A DNA stretch of 64,000 bases from Enterobacter cloacae complex sp. ECNIH7 (GTDB lineage Bacteria > Pseudomonadota > Gammaproteobacteria > Enterobacterales > Enterobacteriaceae): positions 4,340,001-4,404,000 of the forward strand of contig NZ_CP017990.1 in the NCBI RefSeq assembly GCF_002208095.1, given 5' to 3'. Below the pieces are notes generated by a model. The model searched no databases and was not told the origin of the DNA. It saw only the letters and a list, made by a program, of their open reading frames with translations. Position numbers and translations under genes: made by a program. Each line of letters begins with the position of its first letter. Position 1 is the stretch's first letter. Shown in pieces: positions 16,789-29,091 of the stretch.

Positions 16789-17269
16789 CTATTAGAAGTT
16801 TGCTAGTTTTGTCGAATGACGCCAACTACATGTCCGCATCCATCGAGTAGTGGCTTCAAGCCACGATTGTCACTGCCTCCGCTGCCTTTTTCCAGTAACT
16901 CTCTCCTTTTAATTCTAATATTTAGGGGTGTCAACGCAAAGCAGAAACGGCACCTTCTTTGCGAGACAGAAATGACCTGTGATTGCCTGGCCGATTTATG
17001 GCAGCTAAGTGCGAGAAGCGGATATAGCGAATTCGCCATTGTACGGGATTAGCAGGTTTACTGAAGCAACCTGCGATGGCGTTATGGCAATAGTCAGTCC
17101 CCTGTCCAGTCGGCATAGGTGGCCACCTCGTCACCGCCGGGGATAAACTGATTGAAGCCTCCGCGCAAAATCACTTATTCTTTTCCGTTAATAAAATGCA
17201 GGAGCAAAGTCATGACTGGCGAAATTCGTGGGCGAGGCAGGCCACGAAAAACAGAGAGTACCTATACAG
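16789..17269. other. Spacer with a truncated gene start at its right end
   Basis: No intact gene is seen. At 17212 an ATG preceded by AGGAG begins a frame whose first residues are MTGEIRGRGRPRKTEST, an AT-hook-like or TetR-like basic start. IS1 at 17270 cuts it after about 19 codons. A minus-strand frame at 16803-17039 has no support. Confidence 0.4.
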
Positions 17270-17324
17270 GGTAAGGGTGCCAACTTACTGATTTAGTGTA
17301 TGATGGTGTTTTTGAGGTGCTCCA

Positions 17325-17600
17325 GTGGCTTCTGTTTCTATCAGCTGTCCCTCCTGTTCAGCTACTGAAGGCGTGGTGCGTAACGGTAAAAGTACTGCCG
17401 GACATCAGCGCTATCTCTGCTCTCACTGCCGTAAAACATGGCAGCTACAGTTCACTTACATCGCCTCTCAGCCCGGTACACACCAGAAAATTATTGATAT
17501 GGCCATGAATGGCGTCGGATGTCGCGCCAGTGCACGCATTATGGGCGTTGGCCTCAACACGATTTTACGACACTTAAAAAACTCAGGCCGCAGTCGGTAA
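17325..17600 (+). CDS. insA: IS1 InsA
   Basis: The 91-aa product has the zinc-finger N-terminus ([12 protein letters not shown], later CSHCRKTW) and helix-turn-helix of InsA, the IS1 regulator. It also forms the front part of the InsAB' transposase after frameshifting. Sequence and length are standard. Confidence 0.9.
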   Translation: MASVSISCPSCSATEGVVRNGKSTAGHQRYLCSHCRKTWQLQFTYIASQPGTHQKIIDMAMNGVGCRASARIMGVGLNTILRHLKNSGRSR

Positions 17601-18022
17601 ACTCACGCATACAACCGGGCAGTGACGTTATTGTTTGCGCGGAAATGGACGAACAGTGGGGTTACGTCGGCGCTAAATCACGCCAGCGCTGGTTGTTTTA
17701 CGCGTATGACAGGATACGGAGGACGGTTGTGGCGCACGTATTCGGTGAACGCACGTTGGTCACGCTGGAGCGTCTTCTGGGCCTGCTGTCGGCCTTTGAG
17801 GTCGTGGTATGGATGACGGATGGCTGGCCGCTTTATGAATCACGCCTGAAGGGAGAACTGCACGTTATCAGCAAGCGATATACGCAGCGCATTGAGCGGC
17901 ATAACCTGAATCTGAGGCAGCATCTGGCAAGGCTGGGCAGGAAGTCACTGTCTTTCTCAAAATCGGTGGAGCTGCATGACAAAGTCATCGGGCATTATCT
18001 GAACATAAAACACTATCAGTAA
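17519..18022 (+). CDS. insB: IS1 InsB frame (transposase catalytic part)
   Basis: The frame encodes the DDE part of the IS1 transposase ([20 protein letters not shown] through HYLNIKHYQ). It is normally expressed as InsAB' by -1 frameshifting in insA. It is uninterrupted here, in contrast to the two IS1 copies that flank fec-lac. Confidence 0.88.
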   Translation: MSRQCTHYGRWPQHDFTTLKKLRPQSVNSRIQPGSDVIVCAEMDEQWGYVGAKSRQRWLFYAYDRIRRTVVAHVFGERTLVTLERLLGLLSAFEVVVWMTDGWPLYESRLKGELHVISKRYTQRIERHNLNLRQHLARLGRKSLSFSKSVELHDKVIGHYLNIKHYQ

Positions 18023-18057
18023 GTTGGAGTCATTACCGGTGCTCTGATATATTTATT

Positions 18058-18108
18058 ATACTATAGTGGGGTATGTGTTGATCTTAATGTAATACTCCCC
18101 TATAGTAT
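18058..18108. promoter_or_regulatory. Twin FrmR operators upstream of frmR
   Basis: ATACTATAGTGGGGTAT (18058-18074) and ATACTCCCCTATAGTAT (18092-18108) are near-perfect reverse complements of each other. Each has the G/C run flanked by TATAGTAT typical of CsoR/RcnR-type sites, including E. coli FrmR sites. They sit 28-78 bp before the frmR start and should hold the promoter. Confidence 0.75.
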
Positions 18109-18135
18109 AAGAAATACAGAGCAGTGAGGTAAGCA

Positions 18136-18411
18136 ATGCCCAGTACTCCTGAAGAGAAAAAAAAGGTCCTAACCCGGGTTCGCCGTATCCGGGGTCAGAT
18201 TGATGCTCTGGAAAGAGCACTTGAAAGTGGCGCTGAATGCCGTTCCGTTCTCCAGCAAATCGCCGCCGTCCGGGGCGCCGCTAACGGACTGATGGCAGAG
18301 GTGCTGGAGAGCCACATACGGGAAACCTTTGACCAGAATGACAGCTACAGTCATGAAGTCAGTAAATCAGTTGACGATACGATTGAGCTGGTTCGTGCCT
18401 ATCTTAAATAG
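18136..18411 (+). CDS. frmR: FrmR formaldehyde-responsive repressor
   Basis: A 91-aa all-helical CsoR/RcnR-family protein beginning [21 protein letters not shown]. Pro2 and the single Cys near residue 36 ([10 protein letters not shown]) are the residues FrmR uses to be crosslinked by formaldehyde, releasing DNA. It controls the frmA-VOC-frmB genes downstream through the twin operators at 18058-18108. GAGGTAAGC gives the ribosome binding site. Length matches FrmR exactly. Family assignment is secure; the inducer is inferred from the operon. Confidence 0.9.
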   Translation: MPSTPEEKKKVLTRVRRIRGQIDALERALESGAECRSVLQQIAAVRGAANGLMAEVLESHIRETFDQNDSYSHEVSKSVDDTIELVRAYLK

Positions 18412-18415
18412 GTGA

Positions 18416-19555
<1,140 letters not shown>

Positions 19556-19598
19556 TCCCATCAGAATTTTAATCAACTCAAACTGAAGGAAGTGGAAA

Positions 19599-19997
19599 AT
19601 GACAACTCCGGTAATTTCTGGTGACGGCATCTTTTCTCATGTGTTCATTGGCGCAGCCGATGTCGAGAAATCCTCCGCATTTTACGATGTCGTCCTGGGC
19701 ACGCTTGGTATCAATAACCTCGGCCCGTTTGGCAACGGCTGGGTACTCTATGGCCGCGAAAAGCCGGCATTTATCATTGCCCGTCCGGGCAACGGTGAAG
19801 CACCTTCCGCTAACGGGGTGACTGTCGGCTTCGCTGCTGCCACCCCGGAAGAGGTTGATGCTTTCCATGCTGCCGGCCTTGCCGCCGGTGGAGCTGATGA
19901 AGGTCAACCTGGCCCGCGTGGTCACCTTCCCGGGGCCTATGCTGCCTACCTGCGGGATCCGGCGGGTAACAAAATCACGGCGTATACGTTTATCTGA
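19599..19997 (+). CDS. VOC (glyoxalase/bleomycin) family protein of the frm operon
   Basis: A 132-aa protein with the VOC fold pattern: FSHVFIGAADVEKSSAFYDVVLGTLG at the start and the closing AYLRDPAGNKITAYTF strand. This arrangement gives one metal site from two beta-alpha-beta-beta-beta units. Inserted between frmA and frmB with short gaps, it is part of the same transcript. Plasmid frm operons often carry such a gene. It may handle a glutathione adduct related to formaldehyde or methylglyoxal, but its substrate is not known from the sequence. Confidence 0.8.
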   Translation: MTTPVISGDGIFSHVFIGAADVEKSSAFYDVVLGTLGINNLGPFGNGWVLYGREKPAFIIARPGNGEAPSANGVTVGFAAATPEEVDAFHAAGLAAGGADEGQPGPRGHLPGAYAAYLRDPAGNKITAYTFI

Positions 19998-20061
19998 CGT
20001 CCGGATTTAAAGATACTTCCCCTGGCTTCGGTCAGGGGAAATAACCATGAGATAACGGCTG

Positions 20062-20898
20062 ATGGAACTCATTGAGCAGCATGCCAGCTCTGGCGGCTGG
20101 CAAAACGTGTACCGGCATTATTCACAATCCCTTAATTGTGAAATGAATTTCGGTGTGTATCTTCCTCCCAAAGCAGTAACAGAAAAACTGCCGGTACTAT
20201 ACTGGTTGTCGGGCCTGACCTGTACTGAGCAGAATTTCATCACCAAATCAGGTATGCAGCATTATGCAGCCCGGCATAACGTCATCGTTGTTGTCCCGGA
20301 TACCAGTCCCCGGGGTAATAATGTCCCGGATGCCGACAGTTACGATCTTGGCCAGGGGGCCGGTTTTTATCTGAACGCGACGGAACAGCCGTGGAATGTT
20401 CATTACAGGATGTATGACTATATTCTCAGAGAGCTTCCGGATGTCGTCATGAATCATTTTCCTGCAACGGCAAGAAAATCTATATCCGGTCATTCTATGG
20501 GAGGGCTGGGTGCTCTGGTGCTGGCTCTGCGAAATCCTGGTGAATATGTGAGCGTATCAGCATTTTCCCCGATAGTATCGCCTTCTCAGGTGCCATGGGG
20601 GCAACAGGCATTTAGCGCTTACCTGGGTGAAAACAGAAAAACGTGGGAAGCCTACGATCCAGTCAGCCTCATTTTACAGGGTGAAAAATTACCAGAAATC
20701 TTCATTGATCAGGGGCTGAGTGACGCCTTTTATGAAGAGCAACTGCGCACCAAAATCCTTGAGAGAGTATGCAATGAGATGAACCTCAATGCGTCGTTCC
20801 GATATCATACTGGATACGACCACAGCTATTATTTCATTTCCAGCTTTATTGGTGAGCACATTGCTTACCATGCCAACAGGCTCAGGCTGTCAGCATGA
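20062..20898 (+). CDS. frmB: S-formylglutathione hydrolase
   Basis: A 278-aa esterase D-type alpha/beta hydrolase. The nucleophile elbow GHSMGGLGA holds the catalytic Ser near residue 149. The acid Asp is in IDQGLSDAF and the His in YDHSYYF. The oxyanion segment WLSGLTCTEQNF is also present. It cleaves S-formylglutathione, made by FrmA, to formate and glutathione. Last gene of the operon; length matches E. coli FrmB/YeiG. Confidence 0.93.
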   Translation: MELIEQHASSGGWQNVYRHYSQSLNCEMNFGVYLPPKAVTEKLPVLYWLSGLTCTEQNFITKSGMQHYAARHNVIVVVPDTSPRGNNVPDADSYDLGQGAGFYLNATEQPWNVHYRMYDYILRELPDVVMNHFPATARKSISGHSMGGLGALVLALRNPGEYVSVSAFSPIVSPSQVPWGQQAFSAYLGENRKTWEAYDPVSLILQGEKLPEIFIDQGLSDAFYEEQLRTKILERVCNEMNLNASFRYHTGYDHSYYFISSFIGEHIAYHANRLRLSA

Positions 20899-20925
20899 GT
20901 TGATTTCCAGCCTCAGAAAATGTGC

Positions 20926-21076
20926 TTAATTTTCAGGCCTGAACAGGGCCTGAACCCTGCAGACCTGAGATGTACTGTAACTGGTGGCTTCAGCAGTTTC
21001 TCTTATGCTCAGTTTCTTGACCTGTCGGTAATACAGAACTTTCTTATGTCGTTCCTGATCGGCCTGTTTGCCCCGG
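20926..21076 (-). pseudogene. Serine recombinase C-terminal fragment
   Basis: The minus-strand frame entering from the IS3-family end reads RGKQADQERHKKVL, then LSIRETAEATSYSTSQVCRV. This is the HTH_7-type DNA-binding tail of Tn3-family resolvases and DNA invertases. The catalytic domain is missing; the IS element at 21077 replaces it. A relic of an earlier transposon that carried the frm genes is the simplest reading. Confidence 0.6.
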
Positions 21077-21094
21077 TGAATCGCCACGGATAAT

Positions 21095-21907
21095 CTAGAC
21101 ACTTCCGAGCCGTTGATAATACTGGTTTTCATATTCTGTCGGTGACATCTGTTCGCTAGAACCATGCCGACGCTTACTGTTATAAAACATTTCGATGTAA
21201 TCAAAAATATCACTGCGGGCTTCTTCCCGCGTTCCGTAGATCTTTTTCTTTATCCGTTCACGTTTCAACAACTGGAAAAAACTTTCTGCAACCGCATTAT
21301 CATGGCAGTTACCGCGACGGCTCATGCTACCCTCCAGGCCGTGTGATTTCAGGAACGACTGCCACTCATGGCTTGTGTACTGACTGCCCTGATCCGAATG
21401 AACCAGCACCTGTTTTTCGGGATTACGCCGCCATACAGCCATCAGCAGTGCGTTCAGGACAATGTCCTTTGTCATCCGGGATTGCATGGACCAGCCGATA
21501 ATTTTGCGTGAGAACAGATCAACAACAACGGCAAGATACAGCCAGCCTTCGTGGGTCCTGATGTAGGTTATGTCCGTTACCCAACGCTCATCAGGAGCAT
21601 CCGGATTGAACTGTCGCTGGAGCCTGTTGGGTGACACGATACTGGCCTCGCCTTTACGTGCCCGCGGGCTTCGGTATCCGACCTGAGCCTTTATTCCGAC
21701 ACGTTTCATCAGTCTCCAGACTCTGTTTACTCCGCACTGTTGCCCGCTGTCACGCAGATCCAGATGGATTTTGCGATAACCATAGACGCATCCCGATTCC
21801 AGCCAGAACTGTTTAATCTGTCCTGTCAGTCTCAGGTCTGCCTGATGGCGTTGTGAATGCGGCTGCTGAAGCCAGGCGTAAAAACCACTGGGATGAACAT
21901 CCAGCAC
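21095..21907 (-). CDS. IS3-family transposase OrfB
   Basis: A 270-aa DDE integrase: WVTDITYIRTHEGWLYLAVVVDL gives the first Asp, VLVHSDQGSQYTS the second, and NAVAESFFQLLKRE the catalytic Glu. An HTH_21 region (SGCVYGYRKIHLDL) precedes the core. It is normally made as an OrfAB fusion. The frame is intact, so the element may be functional. Confidence 0.9.
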   Translation of the reverse strand: MLDVHPSGFYAWLQQPHSQRHQADLRLTGQIKQFWLESGCVYGYRKIHLDLRDSGQQCGVNRVWRLMKRVGIKAQVGYRSPRARKGEASIVSPNRLQRQFNPDAPDERWVTDITYIRTHEGWLYLAVVVDLFSRKIIGWSMQSRMTKDIVLNALLMAVWRRNPEKQVLVHSDQGSQYTSHEWQSFLKSHGLEGSMSRRGNCHDNAVAESFFQLLKRERIKKKIYGTREEARSDIFDYIEMFYNSKRRHGSSEQMSPTEYENQYYQRLGSV

Positions 21908-21963
21908 CCGACAGAGCAGGCGAACAGGCCAGCAACAGGAGTTGTCACGGATAAAGGCGTACC

Positions 21964-22248
21964 TCAGTCGGACAGCTTTGCGAAGTACGCCGCGGCTTTT
22001 TTTAATATGTCCCGTTCGTCGGTAACCCGTTTCAGCTCTTTCTGGAGACGGCGGATCTCGGCCTGAGCATCTGACTGTTCTTTATTAGTGGAAGAATCCG
22101 GACCGTACTTCTTTATCCAGGCATAAAGGCTGTGGGTGGTGATATCGAGACGTGTTGCAACGCTGGCAACAGAATAACCGCGATCAACAACCTGTTTGAC
22201 TGCTTCAGTTTTAAACTCTTCAGGATAACGCTTACCGCTCATGGGCAC
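21964..22248 (-). CDS. IS3-family OrfA
   Basis: A 94-aa protein with the helix-turn-helix YPEEFKTEAVKQVVDRGYSV, then a leucine-zipper segment ending ERDILKKAAAYFAKLSD. This is the DNA-binding half of the IS3-family transposase. GGAGGTGCC-like sequence near the ATG at 22248 is the likely ribosome binding site. Confidence 0.9.
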   Translation of the reverse strand: MPMSGKRYPEEFKTEAVKQVVDRGYSVASVATRLDITTHSLYAWIKKYGPDSSTNKEQSDAQAEIRRLQKELKRVTDERDILKKAAAYFAKLSD

Positions 22249-22305
22249 CTCTCTTTAAGTCATCTTAAATGACTCTGAGGTGTCTGTTAAACGCGTGGCG
22301 ATTCA

Positions 22306-22474
22306 TCATCATCCAGCCAGAAAGTTATGGAGCCACGGTTGATGAGGGCTTTATTGTAGGTGGGCCAGTTGGTGATTTTGAACTTTTGCTTTGCCACGGA
22401 ACGGTCTGCGTTGTCGGGAAGATGCGTGATCTGATCCTTCAACTCAGCAAAAGTTCGATTTATTCAACAAAGCC
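22306..22474. other. Relic of sequence that flanks aph(3')-I (Tn903-type)
   Basis: The segment from TCATCCAGCCAGAAAG to TTATTCAACAAAGCC matches, from memory, the sequence next to aph(3')-Ia in Tn903-derived transposons. It is cut on the left by IS element A and on the right by an IS1 fragment. No resistance gene remains in the window. Confidence 0.55.
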
Positions 22475-22542
22475 AAACAGAAGCCACTGGAGCACCTCAA
22501 AAACACCATCATACACTAAATCAGTAAGTTGGCAGCATCACC
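22475..22542 (-). mobile_element. IS1 end fragment, 68 bp
   Basis: The segment is the reverse complement of the first 68 bp of IS1 and ends precisely at GGCAGCATCACC next to the rclA leader. The rest of IS1 is missing. Confidence 0.85.
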
Positions 22543-22595
22543 TTTTGCGTCTATAGTCATGATGTCAAATGAACGCGTTTCGACAGGAAATCATC

Positions 22596-23921
22596 ATGAA
22601 TAAATATCAGGCAGTTATTATTGGTTTTGGCAAGGCTGGAAAAACATTAGCCGTCACGCTGGCAAAAGCAGGTTGGCGTGTGGCTCTCATCGAACAATCA
22701 AATGCAATGTATGGCGGGACCTGTATTAATATCGGCTGTATCCCAACCAAAACATTGGTTCATGACGCACAGCAGCACACAGATTTTGTCCGTGCCATAC
22801 AGCGTAAAAATGAAGTGGTTAATTTTTTACGTAATAAGAATTTTCATAATCTTGCGGATATGCCCAATATCGACGTGATCGACGGCCAGGCGGAGTTTAT
22901 CAATAATCATAGCCTGCGTGTTCATCGGCCTGAGGGAAATTTGGAGATTCATGGCGAGAAAATTTTTATTAATACCGGTGCACAAGCCGTGGTTCCGCCA
23001 ATTCCTGGAATTACCACCACGCCTGGTGTATATGACAGCACCGGATTACTTAATCTAAAAGAATTGCCTGGGCATTTAGGTATTTTGGGCGGCGGATATA
23101 TTGGCGTTGAGTTCGCCTCTATGTTCGCTAATTTTGGCAGCAAAGTAACCATTTTAGAGGCAGCTTCGCTGTTTTTGCCTCGGGAAGATCGGGATATTGC
23201 TGATAATATCGCGACGATTTTACGCGATCAGGGCGTCGATATTATCCTCAATGCCCATGTGGAGCGAATCAGTCACCATGAAAATCAAGTGCAAGTGCAT
23301 AGCGAGCACGCCCAACTGGCGGTGGATGCACTGTTAATAGCTTCCGGTCGTCAACCGGCTACCGCTTCGTTACATCCAGAAAATGCCGGTATCGCAGTAA
23401 ACGAGCGCGGGGCAATTGTCGTTGACAAGCGATTACATACCACCGCAGACAATATTTGGGCGATGGGAGATGTTACCGGCGGGCTGCAATTTACTTACAT
23501 ATCACTGGATGATTACCGCATTGTACGTGATGAGTTACTGGGTGAAGGCAAACGTAGTACTGATGATCGGAAAAATGTGCCTTATTCCGTATTTATGACA
23601 CCGCCCCTGTCCAGGGTTGGTATGACAGAAGAACAAGCCAGAGAGAGTGGTGCTGATATTCAGGTGGTGACATTGCCTGTAGCTGCAATTCCGCGCGCCA
23701 GAGTGATGAACGATACCCGTGGGGTATTAAAAGCGATTGTTGATAATAAAACCCAACGTATATTAGGAGCATCACTGCTGTGTATTGACTCCCACGAGAT
23801 GATCAATATAGTGAAAATGGTGATGGATGCCGGGCTGCCTTATAGCATATTACGCGATCAGATATTTACTCATCCGTCGATGAGCGAATCACTCAATGAT
23901 CTATTTTCATTAGTCAAATAA
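22596..23921 (+). CDS. rclA: RclA, Cu/hypothiocyanite-resistance flavoprotein
   Basis: The 441-aa product is a pyridine nucleotide-disulfide oxidoreductase almost certainly identical in kind to E. coli RclA. FAD motif IGFGKAGKTLA at the start; redox-active cysteines in GGTCINIGCIPTK; NAD motif GILGGGYIGVEFAS; C-terminal dimerisation domain ending NDLFSLVK. RclA protects against reactive chlorine species and hypothiocyanite and reduces copper(II). I place the start at 22596 (MNKYQ). The upstream rclR regulator has been cut off by IS1, and rclB downstream is truncated. Expression would need an outside promoter or the retained intergenic region. Confidence 0.95.
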   Translation: MNKYQAVIIGFGKAGKTLAVTLAKAGWRVALIEQSNAMYGGTCINIGCIPTKTLVHDAQQHTDFVRAIQRKNEVVNFLRNKNFHNLADMPNIDVIDGQAEFINNHSLRVHRPEGNLEIHGEKIFINTGAQAVVPPIPGITTTPGVYDSTGLLNLKELPGHLGILGGGYIGVEFASMFANFGSKVTILEAASLFLPREDRDIADNIATILRDQGVDIILNAHVERISHHENQVQVHSEHAQLAVDALLIASGRQPATASLHPENAGIAVNERGAIVVDKRLHTTADNIWAMGDVTGGLQFTYISLDDYRIVRDELLGEGKRSTDDRKNVPYSVFMTPPLSRVGMTEEQARESGADIQVVTLPVAAIPRARVMNDTRGVLKAIVDNKTQRILGASLLCIDSHEMINIVKMVMDAGLPYSILRDQIFTHPSMSESLNDLFSLVK

Positions 23922-23931
23922 ACTCAAAATC

Positions 23932-23960
23932 AGACGCCAGAACAAATATTCTGGCGTCTC
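23932..23960. terminator. Hairpin after rclA
   Basis: AGACGCCAGAA/TTCTGGCGTCT forms an 11-bp stem with an AT-rich loop a few bases after the rclA stop. Confidence 0.55.
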
Positions 23961-24029
23961 AGAGAAAAGAATCTTATTAATTCTCTGTTACTCTATAACT
24001 TCTTAATCACTTCATTGATGGTATTTTAT

Positions 24030-24043
24030 ATGTTTAAAAAATC
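24030..24043 (+). pseudogene. rclB: rclB start, truncated by IS1
   Basis: ATGTTTAAAAAATC encodes MFKKS, the first residues of RclB, the small periplasmic protein encoded after rclA in E. coli. IS1 begins at 24044. The position and residues together support the call. Confidence 0.65.
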
Positions 24044-24809
24044 GGTGATGCTGCCAACTTAATGATTTAGTGTATGATGGTGTTTTTGAGGTGCTCCAGT
24101 GGCTTCTGTTTCTATCAGCTGTCCCTCCTGTTCAGCTACTGACGGGGTGGTGCGTAACGGCAAAAGCACCGCCGGACATCAGCGCTATCTCTGCTCTCAC
24201 TGCCGTAAAACATGGCAACTGCAGTTCACTTACACCGCTTCTCAACCCGGTACGCACCAGAAAATCATTGATATGGCCATGAATGGCGTTGGATGCCGGG
24301 CAACCGCCCGCATTATGGGCGTTGGCCTCAACACGATTTTACGTCACTTAAAAAACTCAGGCCGCAGTCGGTAACCTCGCGCATACAGCCGGGCAGTGAC
24401 GTCATCGTCTGCGCGGAAATGGACGAACAGTGGGGATACGTCGGGGCTAAATCGCGCCAGCGCTGGCTGTTTTACGCGTATGACAGGCTCCGGAAGACGG
24501 TTTGCGCACGTATTCGGTGAACGCACTATGGCGACGCTGGGGCGTCTTATGAGCCTGCTGTCACCCTTTGACGTGGTGATATGGATGACGGATGGCTGGC
24601 CGCTGTATGAATCCCGCCTGAAGGGAAAGCTGCACGTAATCAGCAAGCGATATACGCAGCGAATTGAGCGGCATAACCTGAATCTGAGGCAGCACCTGGC
24701 ACGGCTGGGACGGAAGTCGCTGTCGCTCACAAAATCGGTGGAGCTGCATGACAAAGTCATCGGGCATTATCTGAACATAAAACACTATCAATAATTTTGA
24801 GTCATTACC
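24044..24809 (+). mobile_element. IS1: IS1 copy with 2-bp deletion in insB
   Basis: The ends GGTGATGCTGCC and GAGTCATTACC define 766 bp, two short of IS1. insA (24099-24374) is intact. In insB the ACGGTT...GCGCAC stretch near 24500 is two bases shorter than in the copy at 17270, so the catalytic frame shifts and stops at 24520. The downstream part stays open in another frame (to 24794). The transposase should be inactive; movement would need help in trans. An inverted sister with the same deletion lies at 39847-40612. Confidence 0.9.
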
Positions 24810-24822
24810 CAGTTAGCAATAA

Positions 24823-24962
24823 CCCCCGCTTGCGGGGGCCATACCCACCAGGAGCAAACGCAGAAAGCCCGAGATACTTCTGCTGTACCGGGGGCTGGCG
24901 ACATTTCAGGCAACACTCATAGTTGACATCCTCCCCGCCCTAAAGGGCGGGGAGGATGTCAA
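24823..24962. repeat. GC-rich hairpins, IS200/IS605-like relic
   Basis: CCCCCGC/GCGGGGG forms a hairpin at 24823-24838. At 24923-24962 a perfect 18-bp inverted repeat (TTGACATCCTCCCCGCCC and its complement) encloses TAAA. Such imperfect or perfect palindromes with GATGTC-type ends resemble terminal hairpins of IS200/IS605 elements. No tnpA or tnpB is present. Confidence 0.45.
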
Positions 24963-25104
24963 TAATAGCAGACCACATCATGATGTCATTCTGACCGACA
25001 GATGCCAGAAGCAGAGGATCCATCCCATTTTATACCTACCTTATAACACTTAGAAAAACAACATGTTAAAAATGTTTATTGGAAACAATTTTATTTCCAA
25101 TTGT

Positions 25105-25125
25105 AATGATAACCATTCTCATATT
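25105..25125. promoter_or_regulatory. Fur box upstream of fecI
   Basis: The segment AATGATAACCATTCTCATAT fits the Fur consensus of repeated GATAAT hexamers in most positions. It lies about 40 bp before fecI, where the Fur-regulated fecIR promoter is known in E. coli. Confidence 0.7.
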
Positions 25126-25164
25126 AATATGGCTACGTGATAATTAACTTTTGATGCACTCCGC

Positions 25165-25682
25165 ATGTCTGACCGTGCCACTTCCACAGCTTCCTTAACG
25201 TTCGAGTCGCTTTATGGCACCCATCACGGCTGGTTGAAAAGTTGGCTGACGCGCAAACTCCAGTCTGCCTTTGATGCAGATGACATTGCCCAGGACACTT
25301 TTTTGCGGGTAATGAGCAGCGAAACGCTCTCGACGATCCGCGATCCTCGCTCTTTCCTGTGCACTATCGCCAAACGCGTGATGGTGGACCTGTTTCGCCG
25401 AAACGCGCTGGAAAAAGCGTATCTGGAGATGCTGGCGCTTATGCCGGAGGGGGTAGCGCCTTCACCTGAGGAACGCGAAAGCCAGCTCGAGACCCTACAA
25501 CTCGTCGACAGCATGCTGGACGGGCTAAACGGAAAAACACGTGAAGCGTTTCTGCTTTCGCAACTGGATGGCCTGACATACAGCGAGATTGCGCACAAAC
25601 TCGGTGTTTCCGTCAGCTCCGTGAAAAAATACGTGGCGAAAGCCGTCGAGCACTGCCTGCTGTTTCGTCTGGAGCATGGGTT

Positions 25683-25686
<4 letters not shown>
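25165..25686 (+). CDS. fecI: FecI ECF sigma factor
   Basis: A 173-aa extracytoplasmic-function sigma factor. Region 2 is visible as [14 protein letters not shown], and region 4 as [27 protein letters not shown]. It directs RNA polymerase to the fecA promoter when ferric citrate is bound outside and FecR passes the signal. It is preceded by a Fur box. It overlaps fecR by four bases (ATGA). First gene of a complete fecIRABCDE set. Confidence 0.95.
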
Positions 25687-29047
<3,361 letters not shown>

Positions 29048-29056
29048 TGTGTTAAC

Positions 29057-29076
29057 GCCCGGCTTGCCGGGCTTTT
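29057..29076 (+). terminator. Stem-loop between fecA and fecB
   Basis: GCCCGGC/GCCGGGC with a short loop and a TTTT tail. In E. coli a stem-loop here reduces expression of fecBCDE relative to fecA. Confidence 0.65.
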
Positions 29077-29091
29077 AGCTGGAATGTGACT

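Larger units (their letters stand above)
17270..18037 (+). mobile_element. IS1: IS1 element, intact, 768 bp
   Basis: The ends (GGTAAGGGTGCC on the left, GAGTCATTACC on the right) and the exact length of 768 bp fit IS1. insA lies at 17325-17600 (91 aa, with the CPSC and CSHC zinc-finger cysteines). The insB frame runs 17519-18022 (167 aa), joined by the usual -1 frameshift at an A-rich site. The catalytic region is open, so this copy may be active. Flanking 9-bp sequences (CCTATACAG and GGTGCTCTG) do not match, so the copy was left by a deletion or recombination event, not simple insertion. Confidence 0.9.
21077..22305 (-). mobile_element. IS3-family element A (IS51-group-like), 1229 bp
   Basis: The ends are TGAATCGCCACG on the left and its reverse complement CGTGGCGATTCA on the right, giving 1229 bp with TG...CA termini. 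orfA lies at 21964-22248 and orfB at 21095-21907, in the overlapping arrangement that needs programmed -1 frameshifting. No 3- or 4-bp target duplication is seen (CGG against TCA). The last 40 bp recur at 43403-43442 in the same orientation. Confidence 0.85.

Noticed and set aside
16803..17039. 78-codon minus-strand frame near hipB
   Set aside because: No start signal and no family; probably chance in a rearranged stretch.
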